A DNA stretch of 10,293 nt, taken from 2-02-FULL-49-11 sp040757655 (GTDB taxonomy: Bacteria > Patescibacteriota > Patescibacteriia > 2-02-FULL-49-11). The translations under genes and the position numbers were made by a program. The DNA lies in contig JBFLWV010000043.1 of assembly GCA_040757655.1 (NCBI GenBank), forward strand, positions 1-10,293. The letters are read 5' to 3'. The notes under the pieces were generated by a model that was not told the DNA's origin, did no database searches, and saw nothing but the letters and a program-made list of their open reading frames with translations. Of this stretch, positions 5,435-10,293 are shown piece after piece. Each line of letters opens with the position of its first letter. Positions within the stretch are counted from its first letter, which is position 1.

Positions 5435-5965
5435 ATGAGAAGTATGAACATAGTACTCATCGGCATGCGCGGCAGCTGGAAATCAAGCGTAGGGAAAGTC
5501 CTTGCGCAGCGGCTTGGGTTTGGGCTGCGGGAAACGGATAGCATGGTGGAGGAAAAGACCGGCCAGCCGATTGCGGATTTTGTTGCCGCACAGGGATGGG
5601 ATGCGTTTCGTGAGAAAGAGATGGAGGCGGTTGCACATGCGGCGCGTGAGGAGAGGGTTGTTATTTCGACTGGCGGTGGGGTCATTCTGCGCAGGGAAAA
5701 TATTGAAGCGCTGAAAGCGCGTGGTTTTATTGTATTTTTATATGCGCCGGTTGGCGAGCTCATCGCACGGATAACGCACGGCAGCAGAAAACGTCCTCTG
5801 CTTACTAACGCAGAGACATTTGAGGAAGATATGCAAAGGACATGGAAGGAGCGAGAGCCGCTTTATCGCGCGGCGGCAGATGTTGTAGTGAATACGGTAC
5901 AAAAAGATGCTCAATCGGTTGCAGGCGAAGTATTTCGTTTGTTGAGAGAGAAAAACGTCATATGA
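5435..5965 (+). CDS. aroK: Shikimate kinase with an atypical P-loop
   Basis: Phosphorylates shikimate at the 3-hydroxyl with ATP. The 176-aa protein has the family layout: P-loop near residue 10, ETD (33-35) for magnesium and shikimate, the AFRE segment with a shikimate-binding Arg, STGGGV, RKRPLL in the lid and REPLYR near the adenine site. The P-loop reads GMRGSWKSS (10-18). The glycine just before the lysine of the Walker A motif is Trp15 (TGG at 5477-5479), while GGG would restore the consensus. Lys16 and Ser17 are intact. The start ATG 5435 is chosen over ATG 5444 for its spacing from GAGGAGG. The stop overlaps the aroE start. Activity is likely but the tryptophan makes it less certain. 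Confidence 0.93.
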   Translation: MRSMNIVLIGMRGSWKSSVGKVLAQRLGFGLRETDSMVEEKTGQPIADFVAAQGWDAFREKEMEAVAHAAREERVVISTGGGVILRRENIEALKARGFIVFLYAPVGELIARITHGSRKRPLLTNAETFEEDMQRTWKEREPLYRAAADVVVNTVQKDAQSVAGEVFRLLREKNVI

Positions 5966-6792
5966 ATGTTACTGCGACGACTCAAATATGTGGTATCATT
6001 GGCGATCCGGTGGATCACTCGCTTTCGCCAGTGATTCACAATGCGGCATTCGAAGCACTGGGTTTGGATTTTATCTACGCCGCGTTTCCAGTGAAAGATG
6101 CGGAAGCGGCGGTGCAGGGAATCCGTGCATTGGGATTGCGGGGCGTCAATGTGACCGTGCCGCATAAACAGACAGTCATCCTTTTTTTAGATGAAGTAGA
6201 CGGTGAGGCGCGCGCCATCGGCGCCGTGAATACCATTATCAATGAACAAGGGAGATTGAAGGGGTATAATACTGATGTGATAGGATTTATAACCGCGCTT
6301 AACAAAGTGGTACATGAGGTGAAAGGGAAGAGGGTGGTGGTTTTGGGTTCAGGAGGGGCCGCGCGAGCGGTCGTATATGGACTCGTGAAGGAAGGGGCGC
6401 ATGTGACAGTGCTCAACCGAACCATTGCGCATGCAGAGTCACTCGTAAGAGAATTGGGCGGTGCGGTGGGAGGCATGGATAGATTGCCGCAGTCTATCGC
6501 ACAGGCGGATGTCTTGGTCCATGCCACCACCCTAGGGCTTCACCACCGTGATCCATCGCTGGTGCCAAAGGAGTTATTAAGGAAAGGTTTGGTAGTCTTC
6601 GACGTGGTGTATAATATAGAGGGAACACAGTTAATAAGAGACGCCCGCGTTGCAGAATGTATCCCCATTCCAGGAACAGAGATGCTGCTTGAGCAAGCGT
6701 ATTGTTCGTTTTCACTTTTCACCGGCCATACTGCGCCGGTTGAGGCGATGAAAAAAGTTATAAATGATGAAATTAGATTATATGGCGGGTAA
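5962..6792 (+). CDS. aroE: Shikimate dehydrogenase (NADP+)
   Basis: Reduces 3-dehydroshikimate to shikimate. The 276-aa protein shows the shikimate-binding Ser20 and Ser22 in DHSLSPVIHN, the catalytic Lys69 in NVTVPHK, Asn90 and Asp105 in AVNTI and YNTDVIGF, the nucleotide loop GSGGAARA (129-136), NRT (152-154) typical of NADP preference, and Gln245 near the C-terminus. The frame is open further upstream to 5842, but homology begins with QICGIIGDP shortly after ATG 5962, and that ATG overlaps the aroK stop by four bases, so 5962 is the start. A GAGAGAG run lies about 11 bases upstream. Its end overlaps aroC. Confidence 0.96.
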   Translation: MNVTATTQICGIIGDPVDHSLSPVIHNAAFEALGLDFIYAAFPVKDAEAAVQGIRALGLRGVNVTVPHKQTVILFLDEVDGEARAIGAVNTIINEQGRLKGYNTDVIGFITALNKVVHEVKGKRVVVLGSGGAARAVVYGLVKEGAHVTVLNRTIAHAESLVRELGGAVGGMDRLPQSIAQADVLVHATTLGLHHRDPSLVPKELLRKGLVVFDVVYNIEGTQLIRDARVAECIPIPGTEMLLEQAYCSFSLFTGHTAPVEAMKKVINDEIRLYGG

Positions 6793-7867
6793 TAGTATTG
6801 GACAATTATTCAGAATCACCACCTTCGGTGAATCGCACGGAGGAGCGGTTGGTGTGGTCATTGACGGATGCCCGCCGGGATTGGCGTTGTCAGAAAAAGA
6901 TATTCAGCCGGAGCTTGATCGCCGGAAACCAGGACAGAGCGCCATTACCAGCCCGCGGAAAGAAGAAGACATCATCACTATTTACTCTGGCGTATTTGAG
7001 GGCAAGACCACAGGCACGCCTATCATGATGATGGCGCGGAATAATAATATACGGCCAGAAGATTATGTTCAATTAAAAGATTTGTACCGCCCATCGCATG
7101 CTGATTTTACGTATGAGGCGAAGTACGGACTCCGCAACTGGGCAGGATCGGGAAGGGCATCAGCGCGCGAAACGCTCGCGCGCGTGGCTGCGGGGGCTGT
7201 CGCAAAGAAATATTTGCGTGAAATGGCAGGCATGGAATTTTTAAGTTATGTCGAGCAGGTGGGGGATATTAAAGCAGAGGTGGATATCGATGCAGTGACC
7301 TTGGAAGAAGTTGAATCTAATATGGTACGGTGCCCTGATAAAGGAGCTGCAGCGAAGATGATTGCGCTCATTGAGGAAGTGCGGCGCGAGAAAGATTCAG
7401 TGGGCGGCGTAGTGCGTGGTATTATCCGCAATGTGCCGAGCGGTTTGGGGGAGCCGGTGTTTGATAAGCTCGCGGCGGATTTGGGGAAAGCAATGCTCTC
7501 CATTAACGCCGTGAAGGGATTCGAGTTTGGGTCAGGGTTTGCAGGGGTTGTGATGCGGGGGAGCGAACACAACGATGAGTTTTATTCTGATCAAGAGGGG
7601 AATATCAGGACAAGGACAAATAATTCAGGCGGCACGCAAGGGGGGATTTCCAATGGCATGCCGATTCATTTCCGCGTGGCACTGAAGCCGGTGGCGACTA
7701 TTGGAAAAAAACAGAGAACAGTGAACAGGGAACATCAAGCAGTTGAATTGGAAGCCGCGGGGCGCCACGACCCGTGCGTGCTTCCCCGCGCAGTCCCCAT
7801 CGTTGACGCTATGGCCGCGCTCGTCATCATGGACCATTATCTGCGCCACAAAGCGCAGAATAGCTGA
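6782..7867 (+). CDS. aroC: Chorismate synthase
   Basis: Converts EPSP to chorismate using reduced FMN, the last common step. From ATG 6782 (361 aa, the usual length) it begins MAGNSIGQLFRITTFGESHG, the canonical N-terminus. This start is preferred over ATG 6764, which adds six residues. The signatures GESHGGAVGVVIDGCPPGL (16-34), RPSHADFTYEAKYG (103-116), GSGRASARET (122-131), NNSGGTQGGISNG (280-292) and GRHDPCVLPRAVP (327-339) are all present, with catalytic histidines at 19 and 107. It overlaps the end of aroE by 11 bases and has no evident Shine-Dalgarno sequence. A heptanucleotide repeat array (7711-7731) encodes the variable segment KQRTVNRE without breaking the frame. Confidence 0.97.
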   Translation: MAGNSIGQLFRITTFGESHGGAVGVVIDGCPPGLALSEKDIQPELDRRKPGQSAITSPRKEEDIITIYSGVFEGKTTGTPIMMMARNNNIRPEDYVQLKDLYRPSHADFTYEAKYGLRNWAGSGRASARETLARVAAGAVAKKYLREMAGMEFLSYVEQVGDIKAEVDIDAVTLEEVESNMVRCPDKGAAAKMIALIEEVRREKDSVGGVVRGIIRNVPSGLGEPVFDKLAADLGKAMLSINAVKGFEFGSGFAGVVMRGSEHNDEFYSDQEGNIRTRTNNSGGTQGGISNGMPIHFRVALKPVATIGKKQRTVNREHQAVELEAAGRHDPCVLPRAVPIVDAMAALVIMDHYLRHKAQNS

Positions 7868-7871
7868 ACAT

Positions 7872-7917
7872 AAAAACGTCCGCATTAGGTAGGATCGTAC
7901 TATGTACGGGCGTTTTT
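7872..7917 (+). terminator. Terminator of the aro operon
   Basis: AAAAACGTCCG (7872-7882) pairs with CGGGCGTTTTT (7907-7917) over 11 positions with one G-T pair. The loop contains a smaller GTAC-TAT-GTAC hairpin. It begins five bases after the aroC stop. A-run and T-run flanks would let it work in both directions. Confidence 0.75.
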
Positions 7918-8068
7918 ATATTGAAAGGATAGTATCTGAAAAAATTGTTATTTATAGATAATTCCACATTTGTTTAAGGATCGGCAGTGGAGTGTCGACC
8001 CTCGTTCTTTTTATTAGTGTTTGCTATTTGGCTACGAGGAGGGTATGCTTGTGGTGTATTACGATTCA
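7918..8068. other. AT-rich intergenic stretch before the LRR gene
   Basis: No coding frame is convincing here. The stretch contains ACCC-TCGT near 7999 and ACGAGGAGGGT near 8034, which could form an imperfect hairpin with a bulge, and a weak promoter candidate at 8021-8049. Together with the repeat at 8069-8164 it makes up the gap of about 320 bases between aroC and the lipoprotein gene. Confidence 0.4.
8021..8049 (+). promoter_or_regulatory. Weak promoter candidate for the LRR lipoprotein gene
   Basis: TTGCTA (8021-8026) and TATGCT (8044-8049) each match the sigma-70 consensus at four of six positions with a 17-base spacer. If real, the transcript would include the hairpin repeat at 8069-8164 in its 5' leader. 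Confidence 0.3.
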
Positions 8069-8164
8069 CGTCATCCCAGACTAAAGATCTCGAGATCCAG
8101 AATGAATAGAGAAAAAATGAAACTCACGTTGTTTTTCTGGATTCCCGTTTTCACGGGAATGACG
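8069..8164. repeat. MITE-like palindromic repeat with dRS3-like core
   Basis: The outer ends CGTCAT (8069-8074) and ATGACG (8159-8164) are complementary. ATCCAGAA near 8095 faces TTCTGGAT near 8135. The right arm holds an 8-bp hairpin, ATTCCCGT/ACGGGAAT (8141-8160), which fits the ATTCCC-N8-GGGAAT pattern of Neisseria dRS3 repeats. There is no coding capacity, so it is probably a dispersed non-autonomous element. Confidence 0.6.
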
Positions 8165-8191
8165 ATATGAAAGTTGTGTATAAAAATTACT

Positions 8192-8713
8192 ATGAAATAC
8201 CTCATTTTCATCATTACCATTCTTGGTGTATTGACGTTATCAGGATGCGCGTTGATAAATACAGCAGATAATAACCTACCTCCAGAGTCGCAGGGGGATC
8301 GTCCTCCTACAGGGGGTGACCAAAATGGTACGATTCCGCAATCAATGCGGCTTGATTTGAGCAATAGGAATTTAGACAAGGTGCCCATGGATATTTTTAA
8401 TCGGACGAACCTTGTAGAGCTTGATGTATCTGGTAATAATCTCACGGGAGCGCTTCCTGCAGAAATCAGGAAATTGCAAAATTTGAAAGTACTTAAGGCG
8501 AACAATAACAACATGACTGGCGTACCAGCAGAGATTGGCCAATTGCGCAAACTTGAGGTATTGGATCTGTCCAATAATCAGCTCACAGGTTTGCCGTATG
8601 AATTAGGCAACCTAAAAAACTTAAAGACCTTCAATCTGTCGGGGAATAATTATTCCACGCTTGATCTGGAGCGTATACGCGAGGATTTGCCGAATACAAA
8701 TTTCATTCTTTGA
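8192..8713 (+). CDS. Leucine-rich repeat lipoprotein
   Basis: The 173-aa protein begins with a lipoprotein signal peptide: MKYL, a hydrophobic core, and lipobox LSGC with Cys19 as the predicted acylation site, so it should be anchored on the outside of the cytoplasmic membrane. Residues 20-52 form a polar linker rich in Asn, Pro and Gly. About five leucine-rich repeats of 22-24 residues follow (roughly 54-172), each with the LxxLxLSxNxLTxLP pattern, ending in a capping segment (LERIREDLPNT). Such repeats usually mediate protein binding, but the partner is unknown. ATG 8192 is chosen because the signal peptide begins there; a GTG at 8174 is in frame. No good Shine-Dalgarno sequence is seen. 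It is unrelated to the aro operon. Confidence 0.88.
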   Translation: MKYLIFIITILGVLTLSGCALINTADNNLPPESQGDRPPTGGDQNGTIPQSMRLDLSNRNLDKVPMDIFNRTNLVELDVSGNNLTGALPAEIRKLQNLKVLKANNNNMTGVPAEIGQLRKLEVLDLSNNQLTGLPYELGNLKNLKTFNLSGNNYSTLDLERIREDLPNTNFIL

Positions 8714-8720
8714 TTATAGT

Positions 8721-8802
8721 GTGGCGGTTTATCTGCCACCCCCACCTGTAGCGTGGCAGCTTGCCTGCCACTCACCTGGTCGCAGACGAGCTGCGACGCT
8801 AC
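8721..8802. repeat. Three tandem related hairpins upstream of mscL
   Basis: Three 19-base hairpins share one plan with 7-bp stems and 5-base loops: GTGGCGG/CTGCCAC (8721-8739), GTGGCAG/CTGCCAC (8753-8771) and GTCGCAG/CTGCGAC (8779-8797). The third differs from the second by a compensatory G-C to C-G swap. GTAGCG (8748-8753) and CGCTAC (8797-8802) enclose the last two as an outer stem. The element fills most of the gap before mscL. There is no T-run, so it is not a standard terminator. Confidence 0.7.
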
Positions 8803-8813
8803 AATGGTTTTAT

Positions 8814-9248
8814 ATGTTCCAAGAATTCAAAAAATTCGCATTGCGCGGGAATGTGCTGGATATGGCCATAGGGATTATCATCGGCGCGTCGTTTACCACT
8901 ATCGTCAATTCACTGGTTTCAGACATTATCATGCCGCCCTTTGGCGTGCTTCTCGGCAAAGTAGATTTTGCCAATTTATTTATCGTTTTTAAAAATGGCG
9001 CGGCTGATGTGGGTCCGTATGCCTCGGTGGCGCAGGCAAAAGCAGCAGGCGCCGTTACCTTTAATTACGGCCTTTTTATCAATGCTATTGTGGGTTTCCT
9101 CATCGTGTCGTTTGCGGTCTTCCTGCTCGTGAAGGCCATGAACAAACTAAGGAAAAAAGAGGAAGCCGCACCCACCGAGCCGCCGAAGCCTACCAGAGAA
9201 CAGGAGTTGCTGATGGAGATAAGGGATATTTTGCGGGAGAAGAATTAA
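8814..9248 (+). CDS. mscL: Large-conductance mechanosensitive channel
   Basis: A pentameric membrane channel that opens under membrane tension to release solutes on hypo-osmotic shock. The 144-aa protein starts MFQEFKKFALRGNVLDMAIG, the family's N-terminal helix and start of TM1 (about 14-41, ending SDIIMPP). A periplasmic loop at about 45-82 is followed by TM2 (about 84-108) and a charged cytoplasmic helix (REQELLMEIRDILREK, 128-143) joined by a Pro/Ala-rich linker. The open frame extends back to 8661, but homology fixes the start at ATG 8814. No Shine-Dalgarno sequence precedes it; hairpin repeats do. Confidence 0.96.
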   Translation: MFQEFKKFALRGNVLDMAIGIIIGASFTTIVNSLVSDIIMPPFGVLLGKVDFANLFIVFKNGAADVGPYASVAQAKAAGAVTFNYGLFINAIVGFLIVSFAVFLLVKAMNKLRKKEEAAPTEPPKPTREQELLMEIRDILREKN

Positions 9249-9267
9249 TTGTTGAAATTATCACTGT

Positions 9268-9292
9268 ACCGCGCATTGTGCGCGGTGTTTTT
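9268..9292 (+). terminator. Terminator of mscL
   Basis: ACCGCGC (9268-9274) and GCGCGGT (9280-9286) form a perfect 7-bp GC-rich stem with loop ATTGT, followed by G and TTTTT (9288-9292). It sits 20 bases after the mscL stop. Confidence 0.85.
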
Positions 9293-9298
9293 ATGTGA

Positions 9299-9327
9299 GG
9301 GACAAAAAGGAGTATACTGTGTATAAG
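9299..9327 (+). promoter_or_regulatory. Promoter candidate for the DUF378-type gene
   Basis: GGGACA (9299-9304, 4/6 to TTGACA) and TATAAG (9322-9327, 5/6 to TATAAT) are 17 bases apart, just after the mscL terminator. An overlapping TATACT at 9313-9318 is an alternative -10. The transcript would have a leader of about 60 bases. Confidence 0.35.
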
Positions 9328-9393
9328 GTAATACATTGTAGATTAATAAAGGTCGCTCTCTTTTCGTAATCGAACCTATCCATCCTATCCATT

Positions 9394-9642
9394 ATGAAAA
9401 AACTTCATTGTGTCACCTATATTCTGCTCGTCGTAGGGGGCTTAAACTGGTTGTTGGTGGGACTAATTAAGTGGGACATAGGGGAGCTATTCGGCGGGCA
9501 GGGTGCGGCAATCTCACGGATCGTCTATCTCTTGGTCGGCGTGTCTGCGGTAATCGAGCTCGTCACCCATAAAGGTTCATGCAAGCACTGTGAAACGACT
9601 CCTACTCCTGTACAGCCAGAAGCGCCGAAACCGACTGTCTAA
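9394..9642 (+). CDS. DUF378-type small membrane protein with a CxxC tail
   Basis: An 82-aa protein with two predicted membrane helices (about 6-25 and 38-58). The pattern TYILLVVGGLNWLLVGLIKWDIGELFGG followed by ISRIVYLLVGVSAV is the hallmark of the DUF378 family, whose function is unknown. After the second helix this protein adds a tail with CKHC (63-66) and a Pro/Thr-rich end. The two cysteines could bind a metal or form a disulfide; nothing here decides which. No Shine-Dalgarno sequence is evident before ATG 9394; the preceding CCTATCCATCCTATCCAT is a short direct repeat. The gene sits between two strong terminators and is probably transcribed alone. Confidence 0.85.
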   Translation: MKKLHCVTYILLVVGGLNWLLVGLIKWDIGELFGGQGAAISRIVYLLVGVSAVIELVTHKGSCKHCETTPTPVQPEAPKPTV

Positions 9643-9656
9643 AATGTTGTTTATGT

Positions 9657-9684
9657 AAAAAGAGGACATAGACGTCCTCTTTTT
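9657..9684 (+). terminator. Terminator between the DUF378-type gene and the peroxiredoxin gene
   Basis: AAAAAGAGGAC (9657-9667) and GTCCTCTTTTT (9674-9684) are a perfect 11-bp inverted repeat with a 6-base loop. It is symmetrical and could act in both directions. It ends one base before the ATG at 9686. Confidence 0.85.
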
Positions 9685-9685
9685 A

Positions 9686-10159
9686 ATGTCTTGTGGTATG
9701 GTATCTCACCAACGTGCGCCATTATTTAATCTCCTTGACCAGAATGGTAAAAACCACTCATTCATGGATTATCGCGGCAAGTGGGTGTTGCTCTATTTTT
9801 ACTCCAAAGACGATATGCCGGGATACACAACAGAGGCGTGCGGTATGCGTGATCTCTTTCCGGATTTTTCCAGATTAAACGTGATTGTATTAGGAGTAAG
9901 CGTGGACTCGGTAGAGAGTCACCGGAAATTTACAGACAAATATCATTTATCGTTTCCTTTGTTATCCGATGAAAAGAAAGAGGTGGTGAAGCAATATTGG
10001 GTATGGGGAGAGAAAAACGTGATGGGGAAGAAAGTAATCGGTACGATACGAACATCGTTCATCATAAATCCTGACGGTATAATTATAAAAATATATACGC
10101 ACGTGAAGCCCGAACAGCACGCGCAAGAAGTACTGATGGATTTGGAATCATTACAATAG
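9686..10159 (+). CDS. Bcp/PrxQ-family peroxiredoxin lacking the peroxidatic cysteine
   Basis: A thioredoxin-fold protein of the AhpC/TSA, Bcp type (157 aa), a family that reduces hydroperoxides with thiols. Family motifs are clear: APLFNLLDQNGK (11-22), GKWVLLYFYSKDDMPGYTTEACGMRD (31-56), VLGVSVDSVESHRKF (68-82), FPLLSD (90-95), VWGEK (106-110) and the conserved Arg122 before SFII. The catalytic PGCT motif reads PGYT: Tyr47 (TAC, 9824-9826) replaces the peroxidatic cysteine, while the resolving-type Cys52 remains. Ordinary peroxidase activity should be lost unless this is a sequence error, since TGC to TAC is one base. ATG 9686 directly follows a terminator stem; ATG 9698 is a plausible alternative start, and no promoter is obvious. 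Confidence 0.9.
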   Translation: MSCGMVSHQRAPLFNLLDQNGKNHSFMDYRGKWVLLYFYSKDDMPGYTTEACGMRDLFPDFSRLNVIVLGVSVDSVESHRKFTDKYHLSFPLLSDEKKEVVKQYWVWGEKNVMGKKVIGTIRTSFIINPDGIIIKIYTHVKPEQHAQEVLMDLESLQ

Positions 10160-10293
10160 CAATTACATTAGAGTAGTTGCGAAATAATAATCTAACAGGA
10201 ACGCCCTCCTCCAGATTCTGGAATTAACAGCTGGTTGCATCCAGATGGTAGTTCCAGAGTCCGCAGGCAATGAGCATAGCGCGGTCATCCACG
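10160..10293. other. Unassigned right-end sequence
   Basis: Nothing here can be named. Short frames run off the window edge on both strands, for example a minus-strand frame ending at a TAA at 10224-10226 and another open for about 41 codons to the stop near 10165, but none shows recognisable homology. TCCAG-ATT-CTGGA near 10210-10222 is a small palindrome. Confidence 0.4.

Noticed and set aside
5842..5961. Forty-codon upstream extension of aroE
   Set aside because: It overlaps aroK in another frame, and shikimate dehydrogenase homology starts right after ATG 5962, which overlaps the aroK stop in the usual ATGA manner.
8661..8813. Upstream extension of the mscL frame
   Set aside because: It runs through the tail of the LRR gene and the hairpin repeats. 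MscL homology begins exactly at ATG 8814.
8714..8813. CRISPR-like array before mscL
   Set aside because: The units are self-complementary hairpins with unequal short spacing (13 and 7 bases) and no spacer-sized intervals or cas genes.
10224..10292. Minus-strand frame running in from the right edge and ending at TAA 10224-10226
   Set aside because: Twenty-two codons, no homology, and another frame on the same strand stays open longer. Too little sequence to call a gene.

Overview
The window carries one large plus-strand operon for aromatic amino acid biosynthesis, followed by four small unrelated genes. The operon holds all seven shikimate-pathway enzymes plus the two phenylalanine-branch enzymes, in the order DAHP synthase (aroF), prephenate dehydratase (pheA), a stand-alone chorismate mutase, aroB, type II aroQ, aroA, aroK, aroE and aroC. 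Gene ends mostly overlap by 4 to 29 bases, and a strong hairpin terminator follows aroC. No tyrA, trp or aminotransferase gene is present, so those steps must be encoded elsewhere.

The most notable feature lies upstream of the operon, at 131-303. A good sigma-70-type promoter reads into a 25-codon open frame (167-244) whose codons 10-15 encode Tyr-Phe-Trp-Phe-Tyr-Phe. This frame overlaps three mutually exclusive base-paired structures: 178-191 with 226-239, 223-242 with 275-292, and 282-286 with 293-297 followed by five T. Together these form a complete ribosome-mediated transcription attenuator in which a run of all three aromatic codons would sense shortage of charged Phe, Tyr or Trp tRNA and release the operon from termination. 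The DAHP synthase has no N-terminal regulatory domain, so this attenuator and the ACT domain of PheA are the only controls visible in the window.

The operon is also marked by a family of GC-rich repeats whose arms fold into hairpins. A half copy lies at the aroF start and full inverted pairs lie between aroF and pheA and between aroA and aroK. They supply the likely ribosome-binding sites of aroF and aroK, the latter inside a perfect 11-bp stem, and the last codons and stop of aroA. AroK has Trp in place of the last P-loop glycine.

Downstream (7868-10293) the window holds a short-repeat-rich intergenic region, a leucine-rich-repeat lipoprotein, the mechanosensitive channel mscL preceded by three co-varying hairpins, a small DUF378-type membrane protein, and a Bcp-family peroxiredoxin whose peroxidatic cysteine is replaced by tyrosine. 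A divergent gene probably starts at the left edge. The last 130 bases hold nothing I can name.

The organism is a bacterium of roughly balanced base composition. Compact genes, weak Shine-Dalgarno signals, dispersed palindromic repeats and the MscL/DUF378/LRR-lipoprotein set fit an uncultivated lineage such as Patescibacteria (CPR). That is an impression rather than a demonstrated placement, and a complete shikimate operon would be unusual for that group.
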